64,000 bases of DNA from positions 248,001 to 312,000 of the forward strand of contig WNNJ02000185.1 of assembly GCA_012934845.2 (NCBI GenBank), written 5' to 3'. Of this stretch, positions 13,501 through 28,500 are shown one piece after another. The notes below the pieces were generated by a model that had not been told where the DNA came from, did no database searches, and worked only from the letters and a program-made list of their open reading frames with translations. Position numbers and translations under genes: made by a program. Each line of letters starts with the position of its first letter. The first letter of the stretch is position 1. This DNA comes from Pomphorhynchus laevis. Taxonomy: Eukaryota; Acanthocephala; Palaeacanthocephala; Echinorhynchida; Pomphorhynchidae.

Positions 13501-16500
13501 TAAAATATATAATTATAATATAATCATATATAATATAATTATAAGTTAAGCACATAATTATAAATTTTTCCGATTGTGGCACGATATTATCCTCACAGGT
13601 ATTGATCTTACTTTTGATACAGCAGGACGCTACTAATCAGTCTGGGTGGGTCTCATCAGCTGCTAACCCAGACCTACATTTCACTTTTCGACCCTTATTA
13701 TCTGCTTTCTCCGTTGACTGATGCTGATCGGATTTGGACTCAGGACGTCTGTATCGTGATTCAACTCAACATCCACTAGGCTGGCTGCTCCAGTGGTGTA
13801 GATATACATTTCTGTATATTACTTTTGGTAGGGGATCGTATTCTAACGATCTATTAGAAACCTACCCGATGTGTGTGATCCGCTAGCCGGATCACCCGTT
13901 TTTCATGCTGCCACTTGCAATGAATGTTTTTTAATTGTATTTGATTGCATCTGTGAGTTGAAATTCTTCTGGTTGTGGCACGATATTATCCTCACAGGTA
14001 TTGATCTTACTTTTGATACAGCAGGACGCTACTAATCAGTCTGGGTGGGTCTCATCAGCTGCTAACCCAGACCTACATTTCACGTTTCGACCCTTATTAT
14101 CTGCTTTCTCCGTTGACTGATGCTGATCGGATTTGGACTCAGGACGTCTGTATCGTGATTCAACTCAACATCCACTAGGCTGGCTGCTCCAGTGGTGTAG
14201 GTAGACATTTCTGTATATTACTTTTGGTAGGGGATCGTATTCTAACGATCTATTAGAAACCTACCCGATGTGTGTGATCCGCTAGCCGGATCACCCGTTT
14301 TTCATGCTGCCACTTGCAATGAATGCTTTTAATTGTATTTGATTGCATCTGTGAGCTGAAATTCTTCTGGTTGTGGCACAATATTATCCTCACAGGTATT
14401 GTTCCTATTCTTAATACAACAGGACGCTACTAATCAGTCTGGGTGGGTCTCATCAGCTGCTGACCCAGACCTACATTTCACGTTTCGACCCTTATTATCT
14501 GCTTTCTCCGTTGACTGATGCTGATCGGATTTGGACTCAGGACGTCTGTATCGTGATTCAACTCAACATCCACTAGGCTGGCTGATCCAGTGGTGTAGAT
14601 ATACATTTCTGTATATTACTTTTGGTAGGGGATCGTATTCTAACGATCTATTAGAAACCTACCCGATGTGTGTGATCCGCTAGCCGGATCACCCGTTTTT
14701 CATGCTGCCACTTGCAATGAATGCTTTTAATTGTATTTGATTGCATCTGTGAGCTGAAATTCTTCTGGTTGTGGCACAATATTATCCTCACAGGTATTGT
14801 TCCTATTCTTGATACAGCAGGACGCTACTAATCAGTCTGGGTGGGTCTCATCAGCTGCTGACCCAGACCTACATTTCACGTTTCGACGCTTATTATCTGC
14901 TTTCTCCGTTGACTGATGCTGATCGGATTTGGACTCAGGACGTCTGTATCGTGATTCAACTCAACATCCACTAGGCTGGCTGCTCCAGTGGTGTAGGTAG
15001 ACATTTCTGTATATTACTTTTAAAAATAATTATAAATATATAATTATGATTAATTTCTAATAAAATTCAAAATAAAAATAATTATAAATATTATAATATA
15101 AGCATATAATCTTATATAAAATATTAAAATAAAATCTTAAATATTTTATATAAGATAATTTACTAATTTACTAATAATAATTTACTAATCTTTTACCGTT
15201 TTTGTGACAGAAAGAGTTTTTACATTCAAATTCAACTTTTAGCAGGCAATTTACAAAATACTGTTTAGATCAGACAGATAAATCAACGAACAATAATGTA
15301 AGCGCAAGTGACAATAAATCTCAAATTATGATGGTGCCTCCACGTATTACAAAGGCAGTAGAAAACTTTGCTTTTAAATGTATTTTTCTTAGCTGTAATG
15401 CCAATTCCATCAAATCTTCCAGCTTTGCAAACACCTCCACCATGGCTTCTTGCCCCTGGGGGCAAGACTATTCCTCCTCCATGGTGGCCCGTTTCACAGC
15501 CCCTACCTTTGGCAAATCACAATGTTTCCAATGTAAATACTTCAATCCCATCTCAGAGCGAATCTGATAAGGTTTGTGGCTTTTTTCATTCTAATAAATG
15601 CACATAAAACCATTTCCTTTGTTATTTTCATTTTCTTCACTTAGTTATTGTAAGGTATTTGAAATTTTGTCAAACTGAAGCGAATTGAATTGGCGGTATA
15701 ATTTGGCATTTATGACTTTACTTTATCTTATCTTATATGATAATGAAACCAAATTAAGACAATTTATTATTTTAATTTTATTTGGAATTTTCGATGTGTT
15801 TCCTAGCTGGAATCAACGAAGAAACAAATACAAGCGGATATCGATAAGCTTAAACAAGATGCAAGCGAGTGGACAAAGCATACAAGCCCTGAAGGTAGAG
15901 AGTACTTTTATTCTAGCAAAACTATGCAATCCCAATGGATAAAGCCAAACAGTGTCAACGAACTTGAAGGCAAGTTTGATAACATTATTTCATATCTTCA
16001 GAAACCTGTTTAAATATGTAATAAACATGTAATTTGAAATTATTTAATATAATTTATATATTGACATAAAAGTATTTTCTAATGTTTTGTATCAAACGTA
16101 CTATATATATCCTTATTTAAGTTAAACTAAACATTTCTAGAAATATATTCATCCTGATCTGTATTTAAATTTTCAAATATCGAGGAACAATTAGGTGGAT
16201 GGTTATCTAAGTAATTTAATTCCTCTGGAATAATTTATAAAGACTAGACAAAAACGAATGAAGCACAATTTGAGAAATGATCAATTTGTATATTATTGAA
16301 GTTTTGGAAGTTATCAAACAAAGGCAAATATTTGTTCGAAACTACTATTAGTTTAATAGCAAATTTTTAATAAGTTTTACTAACCTTTTGCTTTTGTAAA
16401 TTAAAGTCAGCCTTTCCGCTCATTTCGTTTATTTGTCTGACATACTTATTTCACTGATGCAGTTGTTTCTTATATATCAGCGCGGATCAGTGGTTTTGGA

Positions 16501-19500
16501 GAGAATTTGTAATTGAGACACATCGGGATGGAATTAAATATTTATGTTGAAGACACATAGATCAATAATAAAGCTAACCTAGTTTGGTTGCATCAAAATG
16601 AATGAAATCACAGTAAAATCATTTTTATTCTGTATAAATAATATTAATATTTATTTATATTAAATAACTACATTTTTAAATTTCCAGGAACTATCAGGTA
16701 TAGTTTAACGACAACAAAAATTATTTTATATTTCGCTAGAAACTACTAGCATCGTCAGAAGATTTTCTGAACTATCAAAATAATTTTTATTGTCGTTCAA
16801 CTATTCCTAATAGTTCCTGGAAATTTAAAAATTTTAATACAGATCAGGATGGATATATTTCTTACAAAATGTTTTTAAAATTTGTTAACATTTCTTCCAG
16901 ATCAAATTTTAAAATTTTACATTTTTATAAAAATGCATATATTATTAAATAATATTATAATCATAAATTTAAGAATGGATTCTAAGGCTCATTAGAATAA
17001 ACCTCGAAGATTTTAAAATCCACAAAATCTTACAAATGTGTGCAAAATAATCGTCTAAAACTATTCAGAATATTTTTTATGTTGCACAATTAATTGCTAA
17101 GATTAATTGCTATTGCTAAATAACGATAAGGGCTGTGTCCCAGAATACGATTTTGAAATTTTAAATATCCAGGAACTTACAGGTATAGTTTAACAACAAC
17201 AAAAATTATTTTATTTCGCTAGAAACTACTAGCATCTTCAGAAAATTTTCTGAAGATGCTAGTAGTATGGGATCGTGAAGATCAATTTCTAGCGAAAGAA
17301 GTTAACACAAATGTGCTTATTTCTAAAGATTCTTATAGTTTATAGTGAAATATCAAAATAATTTTTTATGTTGTTTTTACCTGATTATTTCTCGATATTT
17401 AAAAAAGAACTAAATATTTTCTTAGATACGTAATAAAGGCTTAAGGTTTACTAGTAGTTTGATTATAAACATTAACGGATTATAAACATATGGTTATTAA
17501 CAGAGTGAACATTCTAACAGTTGCACAAATTTTTCTATTCGGAACTTTGACATGGAAATAAGTTACTTGGCCACAAAGTTGATAGATCTTTTGTCGACCA
17601 CAATGTTATGTAAACATTCAATTTTATAATTTTTCTAATAATTATTTTCCCCGCAAATCATTATTATGAAATGTGGATATTTGCTAATTTCTTTTGTTTG
17701 CTACTTCCGCCATTACTTTCTTTAATAAAATTAAGTACGTTAATAATCGATCTTTTGCTCAAAAATTACAAAATTTCAAATTTTTTTATTTAATATAAAA
17801 AATTATAATATATATAAAATATATATTTATATATATAATAATATAATATATATTTTAATAATATATAATAATATATAATATAATATATATTATATAATAA
17901 TATATAATTATTTTTATTATAATATATATAATAAAAATAATCAATTAAAGTAAAATCTAAGATACCAAATTTTTAAAAATTTCGCTAACAAACTTTAAAA
18001 TTGTAATTTTAAATAATTTTTTGTTAAACTTTAAAAATGTTAGAACTTTAAACTTTAAACTTTAAAGTTCTAACAAACTTTAAAAATGAGAGGTATATGA
18101 AATACAGTAACAAATTATTATACTTTAACATTTCGTTTTACATCTTTCTATCAAATGTAAAATTTTAAAATTTTATTTTAAATACAGTTTTTTGTATTTA
18201 AAAATGAAAGATGTTTTTATTAAGAAAATTTGTTTCAGACTACGCTGCTTTTCTCATATTATAATATCTCAGCAGATGCGAATAATATCTTTTTGATATC
18301 TAATCAGATGCGAATCATATCTGATCTAGCGATCAGGTATGATTGGAATTCCCTCTAAGCCTTTTTCACCCATTCATGTGAGAATATTTTTCCGTCTTGC
18401 CAAACTGGCGATCTGCCTTCTCTTACACATAATGCAATAAGATTCGTTTCAATAAATTTTTTAAGGAATAATTTTATTATTTTTTATTTTTAATTGTTAA
18501 TTTATTTAAATTTACGATTACTTTTATTTAGAAGCCGAACGATTATTGAATGAAACTGATGCTAAAATTGCATCGCTTCAGGTAAAGACAACCACAGGTG
18601 AAACGGATATTCAGGTCAATGATGTGGCTAAAGTCATATCTGAAACTCAAATAAAGTCGGAGGTAACTTATTCCTATTTTCGCAGTATTTGATTTTCTAT
18701 TTAATACAAGCCAACTGAAGAGGAACTCGCCCGGCAAAGGAATCGACCAGTCAACAACAGTCCCGTTCCCGGCTCTCCCTGGTAATTGACTAACTAATTT
18801 TTATTAATCCGCTAATTTTTCAGGTGCGTTGTCTGGACTGCCAATGCTCGTGTGTTTTTCTACAATCCTACGCAAAAGCTTTCTGTATGGGAACGGCCAT
18901 CGGAGTTGCACGGTGATAACCATTTAATAAACTGATTTTCGTATTTTTTAAATGTTTGTACACACAACGATTTTATTACCAATGGAATAACAAATTTGGG
19001 ATTAACAAATCATCGATAAATGAAAATAAAGTTACAATTTATTCAAATTTAAAAATGTGGATGATTAATAAAGTTGTAGAAGTTAAGAATTAAAGTGATA
19101 TTTATTTAAAGTAATCCATTACAAAATTTAAAATGTTACAATTCATAGCGTGTTTCAAATCTTCAATATATCATATGATATCCTAACATTTACCGATATG
19201 AATGTCAAGAATCCGAAACCGTAATCAAGGCGTGCAAAGAAGCCGCACTAGAAGCTGAGTAAACAGCTTCCGAAGAGAGGTCAGAATATGAATAATATCA
19301 GATTTTTGCGATTTTCTCTTTAAATTTTATTTTCAAGAATATTATAAATTAAAAATAATCGTATAAACTAATATATAATCGTTATCAGATAGCCAATTCA
19401 AAACTTTCGAATCTTTTTAACGCTTTCTCTATGTGCGAAATCGAAAGCAAACATTTATGGAAATTTTTAAGAATTCTTATTTTTAGGAATATTTATTTGC

Positions 19501-22500
19501 ATCCTGTTTATTAATTTATAAATAAAATGAAACAGTTTATTGTTTCATTATTTTATGCTATAGCATATAACACAAGGTCAATCTGCATCGATTCTAATTT
19601 TAAAATGTTTAAAGTGTGCTCATTTAAAAATTTTCAATTTATTGTATAAACAAACAATCGTAATGACTGTCGTTTCGTCATTATGACTGACGTTACTCGT
19701 TAGTGGGGAAATCTTTTTGCTGCTATCTACAAAAAAATATCCAAGGACTTTTGTCTATATTAATATTTTGTAATAATATAATAATACAGATTTTATAATT
19801 TAATTTTATTAGATTGTATTATTATATTTCGCTAGTTCCTAATTCCCTCCTTAAAATATATTTGAAAACTAATTAAAAAAAATCAAATTAATATATAATT
19901 TTAATAAAATAGTGTTTAATTAATATATAGTCTGAATTTTTTAATATAAAATTTAAATTTTTATATAAGACTTATAGAGTTTTATCTGACGACATTATTA
20001 TTTCAATGCACAATTGACTGTGTTACTGCGATCCATAAACTTGCCATGTCACAACTTGGGATAATGTTTATGCAAGTTCTGTATTAAAAGCTACGTACGT
20101 TAGTAACAATATTAATTATAATCTTAACGAAAGAAATACGAGAATATTTATAATATTTATAAGTAAATATTATATATTTTATTTAATAAAGTATTATTTA
20201 ATGCATTAAATAATAAACAAAATTGAACATTTTATTTCATCGTTGTTTAATCACCCAAAATAACTGCGTTTTCGTAGTTATTACGACTCATTGATAGGGT
20301 GTTTTCTCTGCTGGCTGCAGGGAAGATCGTTGACTCCTATCTGACGTTATTATTGCAATGTGTTAATATTTATATTTACTAAATTCGCTTTATAAAATCG
20401 GCGTTTATCGTTCACTAAAACATTTGATGGTTTGCTACAATTCAGTGTGATGTTATGTGTTGGTTCTTTAGGCAGATTAGATGTAGATAAAATGATCAGC
20501 GAAGCACCTCCTGAAGTAAAAGCATTATTGGCGCAAAAGAGAAAAGCGGAGGAATCAGAAAATGAGCAGACAAAAAAGCCGAGGTATTTTTTATCTATCA
20601 GTTTGAGTCATTAGTCTTTCGATTGTAGATCTCCTAGTACCGAAGAAACCGAAAATAGAGAATTTATGGCCGAAACCGTAATCGAGGCGGGTAAGGAAGC
20701 CGCACTAGAAGCTGAGCAAAAGGCTTCCAAAGAGAGGTCAGAATATGGATAATATCAGATTTTTGCGATTTCCCCTTAAATTTTATTTTCAAGGGTATTT
20801 TATGCTATAGCATATAACACAAGGTCAATCTGCATCGATTCTAATTTTAAAATGTTTAAAGTGTGCTCATTTAAAAATTTTCAATTTATTGTATAAACAA
20901 ACAATCGTAATGACTGTCGTTTCGTCATTATGACTGACGTTACTCGTTAGTGGGGAAATCTTTTTGCTGCTATCTACAAAAAAATATCCAAGGACTTTTG
21001 TCTATATTAATATTTTGTAATAATATAATAATACAGATTTTATAATTTAATTTTATTAGATTGTATTATTATATTTCGCTAGTTCCTAATTCCCTCCTTA
21101 AAATATATTTGAAAACTAATTAAAAAAAATCAAATTAATATATAATTTTAATAAAATAGTGTTTAATTAATATATAGTCTGAATTTTTTAATATAAAATT
21201 TAAATTTTTATATAAGACTTATAGAGTTTTATCTGACGACATTATTATTTCAATGCACAATTGACTGTGTTACTGCGATCCATAAATTTGCCATGTCATA
21301 ACTTGGGATAATGTTTATGCAAGTAATGAGTTAAAAATGTTTAAAGTGTCCGCATTTAAAATTTGTTTTCTGTTTACTGATGTTCATACACTAAAACTAT
21401 CAAATTGATATGATAATAATTATTAATTGACATAATAATTATTAATTAATAATAATTAATTATTACAATTTAAATGATTTTTTATATCATTTTACTTTAT
21501 TGTAGAAAAATACTAAACATAAATACTTGTTAATCATTTTTCACTCATCAGCCATTTCATATACCAACAGCTTAGATGATTGTAATTACATAATAATTAT
21601 TAATTAATAATAATTACTTATTATTACAATTTAAATGATTCATTGATGAATTAGTAATGACACCTATCTAATAAACGAATATGTTGACACAAAAGTGTAA
21701 AAATGTGTGGATAAAAACGTAATAATGCGATCAACAGCGATTAAGACCAATATTAAATCTATTTTAAATCATACGCTTAGAATGTTTTACTTGTGCCTTC
21801 AAGTAAAACTTGTGCCTTATTTTTTTATTTAAACATTTATTGAATATACCAAATGTTGAGTAGCAAAATGTTGATATAGAATACGCTGAGCATGTGGGTG
21901 ACAGGCGATTGCTCGTCTCTTTCAATCGATAAATTGAAAGAAAATAATTTAGATCTAAATGATATTAATTGCATATATTATTATAAAATATTATTATTAA
22001 AGCTGGATCAAAGAAAGAAGAATTCTTCCGCGTCTGGCTAAAATGACTAATTTTATGACAGTTTGTGATAAAATTGTTATTTTATATTTTGTTGAACAAA
22101 ATTCAAAATTCAAATGCATGAAAATTCTATAAATATTATCTAAAAACCTAAACACAATAAACTGTATAGTCATGGTCATAAGTAAGATGATAATATTTCC
22201 CTAAAACGTGTAAGGTTATCTAAAGGTGTTCTTAAGAAAACCTTATGATTTATTTATTTTTAATTATCATAAATATGGTCATTATAATTATACGATAATA
22301 TCACAGTCAAATGTATTGTAGATGATTGAAAGATGGCGATACAATTATTGTTCAGATACGTACATGTCTCGCTGCTTTGATTTAAAATTTACATGAAAAT
22401 GTAACTTTTTGCTGTTAGTTATCAAATCATTTTATTTTAATTACAGGAACAATTAAGAAAATTAATTAATTTTATTATTCTATTTCGCTAGTTTCTACTA

Positions 22501-25500
22501 ACATCTTTAGAATATTTTCAAGACTAAATTGAAAGAAAAAATATTCAAATTTAAATATAGTTTTTAATCATTGTTGGTCTTGTGCCATTGGTGTTAATAC
22601 ATCACACCGTGTGATGTTGTGATGGAAATGAAAACTGATCTAATGAAAAATGTTACACCATAATTTTGAATCATCTGTGCGGGATTGACTGATAAATAAA
22701 CCAAAACGTATATAATGTTTAGAATTTTAAAGGTTAAACATTTAATTTTATCAAAATTTGATATTGGACAATCAGCAAATCGAATCAAGAAAATTTGATA
22801 ATTAGAGAACTTAATTAACTTAATAAATTATATACCTTAGAAAATAAGTTCACAAGTAATATATACCATAGAATATATGCTTTCAATAGCTAATTATTAA
22901 AGTCAACAGCAAATTCAATTTCGGAATTGAATTCAATTCCAAAATTCAATTTTCAGAATATTTTCAAGTTTTTAATTGAATTCCGCCATCTCTAATCCAT
23001 GTGTTACATATTACGCATATTGTAATTAATGATATTTATATACATTATATTGAAATATAATTAAAGTATTGAAATATCATATTCTAAATGCACACAGACT
23101 GTGTGCTTACAAGCCCACAAAAGCGAAATAGATTAAAAACAATACTCTTTTAGTAGAATCGATTTTAGTTGCATTTTGAAAAATTGGAGTGAGGATGATG
23201 ATCACAGATGATCAGGTAGGGAATTCTAAAGGAGAGATCAGCGATATGTAGGATTATATACATTGAAATAATTGATTATATTGAATTATAATTAAAGTAT
23301 TGAAATATCAGATTCTCAATAAATACAATTATAAGGCACTATATATTAATTGCTATCCATAAAATTTCTGAGGAACTGCAGGTTCTCATCAGGAACTGCT
23401 ATTAGATTTCCGTCCTTATTATACAACCTAACATTGTAGAATGTATGTTAGGTTGAGTGCATCTTATTGGTGTTGAATACATTCAATGTAGTAAGCTTAT
23501 GATATAAGATATACAAAGATAGAAGCTTATCTCTTCCCAATTTAGAAAATGTTCTTCGAAGTATTATATTCAAATATTCGAGTTCTTTATTGCAGATATG
23601 TTGACCGGCATATGAGTGAGTAGCTTTTAATTTTGAGAGACAAGACCCTGAAGTATTGGCGAAAGCGAGTAGCTTTACGTGAAAAGTGATATTGTTGATA
23701 TGTATACTTCCACTAGCTGAACGTATGATAAATGCAGTTGTATTAATTTGTGAAGAAGAAATAGCCGAGAAGAACATTACTGCTTAGTCATTGTTGATCT
23801 TGTTCCGAAGGACCAACACGTGACAATTATATTATTTCATGTCACGTTTGTATTTCAAATATATATTTAATATATTTATATTAATATATATTAATATATT
23901 TATTCATTTATGTATTATTTATTATTTATTTACTTACGATGATCTTATAACAAAATGCCCGAATTTTCTCTTTCGAAGATAAAAAAGAGAAATGTGTTTT
24001 CGAATTTTTGGAGATACTTTTCACCAGTTCAGTTGTTACTAGTTTATAACAGATAATGTGTCTACATTAATATTTATGTAGGACTTGAATATGATAAGTT
24101 TTAACTGTCAAATTTAAAATTCTGAATATTTATGTTTTAGAAATCAAATTCCTTATGATTTGCGTGTCTCTCAATTTCGCGGTATGTTACTCGAGAAAGG
24201 GGTACGTTTGTATTTTGTCGAAATTGTCTGTTTTGTAATTTTTCATTCTTAAATATTGTAATAATATACGAATTAATTCATTAAAACCTATTTCTAAATG
24301 CATGAAATTTATAATTAATATAAATTACGTAAATTATTGTAAATTCTGCATATATTTGTATGAAATTTGTTGATAAAAATTATTGATTTAATAATATAAA
24401 TCAATTTTAATAATTTAATTGATTTATTAATTTCTTTATCAACAGCTGAGATACGACATTATAACTTCAGTATTGCAACACATCCATGCTTACTTACGTC
24501 TTTGATGTGAATTCTTTTAAACTGTTTGTCTTTATTATTTATAATTTTAGAGTTTGATGAAATTTGTAATTTTACAAATTCCACTTAAAGCATATTCCTC
24601 TGTTTATCTAATATAAGTATTAGAGAAACTTATATATTCACTTATATATTTATATATTCTTTATAACTTATATAAACTTATAAGTTTATACTTATAAAAT
24701 TATATATTAAACTACTTATATAAGTAGTTCCTAACTTATATATTAGGAACGTTCCTGTAATACTCTTTAGAAATTTAATTTTGCAACTTTTGTTTTGTGT
24801 TTCCACAAATGCGGTTTTGACTGTAATCATGCCAATTTTGATGACCAAATAGGATTGATATCACAGATTACAGTCTTGCTTGCATAAAAAGGCAACCTAG
24901 TGATAAACAATAAAAAATGTGTAATCGCAGTGTATGAATGATGAAATTTTTGAATTGCATTGATGGTATATAACTTTATTCATCCTCTCTGTCTATTTAG
25001 CATCGTACATATTAGATATCTTTGTAGGCAGCAACTAAGAGATATCTAACATAGGTGCTGTATCTAATAATTTGAAGTTTTATAACGCTCTCATAAAATT
25101 TCGATTTACACTAAACGGTTTTTATAACGTTGTGTTATTTAACACAAGGTTTCTGCATTTTCCACATGGGAGAAAGAACTACACAAAATTGTGTTTGATC
25201 GCCGATATCTGTTGCTTGCCAGCAAGGAACGTAAAGCTGTGTTCGACAAGTTTGTTAAAGGTAATTAAATTTTTGATATAATTTTGTAAATTACAAATTT
25301 ACAAAATTTTTCTGTAATTTTGACAATTATTTTTGTTTTGATAGAACGCGCTGAGGAAGAGCGAGTAGAGAAGGCCACGAAATTGAGAAAGATTAAAGAC
25401 GACTTTAAGCAACTAATTAGTGAATCAGTATTGAAGTCAAAGTAAGACGGTTGGCACTTGTCGTGACTAATTCTTTATTTTTTTGTTATTTTATATGTAT

Positions 25501-28500
25501 AAGAACTCGTACATTACACAATTACCTTTATTTTATTTTCAAGCGACCAACGTCAAATAAGTAATTAAAAAGATTTATATAAAAAATATATAAAATTGAT
25601 AGATATTCAACTCTTATCAAATTAAAAAAAATAAAAATAATCATTAATAATCATAAATTATGATAGGCAACGGCAGATGATATCTCTAAATCAAAACATT
25701 ATAAAAATAATAACAATAAAAACTAACTATTAACTTATATTACATGAATATTTAATTTTAGGCATTTTCTGGAAATTTTAGTCCAACTGCATAAGAATTT
25801 CGATAAAACCAGTTTTTACAAAAATTAATCAAAAATTAATTTATTATTTATTAATTAATAATAGTTAATTAATTTATTGTTTGATTAATTAAAATTATTA
25901 GTTAGATAAATTAAACAAATTATCCACATTAATTTAATAAACCTATATTTAAGCGGCTTTGATCCCCTATAATATTTAATATTTAACAGTTTTTAGTAAA
26001 CAAGTAGCACTTAAAACAATAAGCGATAAAACAAAAGCCGATAAGCCAAATTTATTTTATTCTGTAATTTTATTTAAATCAAACGACCATCATCATCTTT
26101 CGGTCTTTAACGGCATTGTTAATAACAGCTTGTAGCAATCAGATATTAACTATTTACATTTTGCTAATATGATGTGTGGCTGTTTTCTAAATCCACATTC
26201 ATATCATCCTTTACCAATAACAAATTTGTAGTAAAAGTGTAGACGATATTCAAACTAGATTGTTTTACGGATCTGCACATATAGGCAATTATTAATCTGA
26301 ACAGTCAAATACTACAAAAATATAACGCAAATTCTTACAATATTTTGAGATTAAAAAATTAAAATCGTTTTCTCAGAATCGATTTTATGATTTGGGTTTG
26401 AAAATGAATTTTAAAAATATTAAAATATAATGTTCAATAATATCGATAAAATAGTATAATATACATAAAATAAAATATTTTAAATAAAATAAATATATCA
26501 ATAAATTAAATATATAAAGTATAATATTATAATATAAAAAAATATTAAAACATTCAAATTTTAAATGATTTGTTTTATTTTTTAGCATAATGTTCAGTGA
26601 GTTTGCTGCCAAATATGCAAAAGAGAAAAGGTTTCGGGCTATTGATAAAATGCGGGATCGTGAATCAATGTTCAATGATCATATCAACCGACTTCGACGT
26701 AAAGAGCGCGATGAACGATATAGCGAACTAGACAGGGTATATTTTACATATTTTTGCAATTTAATTTCTTTTGATTACAAATTTGGATTATCAGTTTATG
26801 ATTTCGTTTAGGTCCATTGATCTTTGTGGCTCATATTAACCTTTCAATTTTATAATTCTGCGATTAACATTTTGTTTTTGAATTTACTGCATTCAGCTCA
26901 GGCGAAACTTTTGGGATCTCCTTAAGGAAAGAAATATTGCCAATTCATCGACGAGATGGGTCGATGTTAAGAGATCATTAGAGTCTGATCCACGGTATAA
27001 GGTAATCGAAAGTACAAGTCGTAGAGAAGATTGGTTCAAGGAATTTATTAGAGAACACCGCAATACGACGCGGGTAAAAAAATTTCAGTTGATTTCATTA
27101 ATGCTTATGACGCTTTTACAGAATGATACTGATGAAAAGCAAGCTAGAATTGATGCGAGCATTCGAAAGCGTCAAGAAGAGGTCAAAGAACAACTAAGTG
27201 GATCCTTAAGAGATAGAGAAAAAGAGCGAGAACAACTTCGGAAAACTGAGGCAATCGAAAACTTCCAAGTTCTTTTGATGGACATGGTAAATTTTTAGCT
27301 CACATATCATTTTAACATTTTCTTATACAAGGATATCGATATGAATGGATTTTATTAAAAGCTTATAATTCGAGTTTTACAAATTTTAATTTTTTCTTAT
27401 TTTATTGTCAATTTTTCGATTGGAAAATTGAAACATTTTTCAATTGAAAAAAATTTTTATGTTATAAATTTGCCAATGAGTAATAAATTTTGACAGAATA
27501 ATTGGAGCTGTAATAATCCAATTAAAGATTTTGTGGTTGAAAGTTGGTATTCTATTATGGAAAAGTATATTATAGGAAAATACGCACGACATGATGTAAT
27601 TAATCCTAAAAACATAATGTTTGGCTTTATCTAAGTTAATAGATGTTTTGGTTAAACAGATGTTCAACCAAAACATCTGTTTTGGTTGAACAGTTGTATT
27701 TAATACTTTTTCAGTTAAAATTCAAGCTTTAGAGCACATTTGTTAAGCAATGTGCTTAGCCAATATACTAAAAACCAATGTGCTAAACTAATGGGCTAAT
27801 ATATGTAATCTATTGCTATGAGTTAAAGCACATTTATAGCAATAAATTACATATACTACTGTAGCTTTAAAGAAGAGTACGAAACTATACCTTTAGACTT
27901 TAAGCGTTTTTAAACTCTAGTTGTTTTTATAAAACTTAAGCGTTGGCTGGTAAATATATGGTTATGCATCATTAATCAATATGATAATTCAATAGAGGAA
28001 GTGTTCTCTAATTGCATTAATATTAATGATATCATCGGCATTCATTTGGCCCTGCTGTTATGCTAGATCGAAGAATAGATGGGCCGAAACCTTATAACAT
28101 AGCGGTTCCTCCTGATTACCTTTTATCTTTATTCTGATACAACGTATGTTATTTTATTAGTCAATTTATAACAATTGATTTTTATTTTGAATTTCAATTT
28201 TAAATTTTAACTTGATTAATATAATAAAAAATCTTATATAACAATTATTTAATTATTTATATATTTAATTATTTATTATTTATTATTTATATTTTGATTT
28301 TGATTTTGCTAAAAATAAAATTTTGATTGTGAGCATCTAAAGACAGATGACAGTGAGCATATTTGATGCTATTACATATGTTAGCTTAATTGGATATCAA
28401 TAGATATCAGTTGTTATCCCTTAATTTATAACAAAATCTTATATATGATAAGAAAATTTTGGAATAGGATCCAAGCAGTTCTACCTATTGATCACTAATC

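Noticed and set aside
14226-14294. snRNA or spliced-leader RNA gene in the 398-bp repeat (Sm-like TACTTTTGG followed by two hairpins)
   Set aside because: The layout is suggestive, but no known leader, U-RNA signature or promoter element was found, and the last array unit and the solo copy lack this part.
15328-15567. Unspliced frame through TCERG1 exons 6-7
   Set aside because: It reads through a good 49-bp intron and loses the Pro-rich PPPW pattern; the spliced frame keeps phase with both neighbours.
17810-17940. Possible replication origin in the very (TA)-rich block
   Set aside because: Simple A/T-rich sequence is everywhere in this window; nothing specific marks an origin.
26385-26675. 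- strand hydrophobic frame at 26385-26675
   Set aside because: Low-complexity AT-driven frame overlapping TCERG1 exon 17 and its intron.
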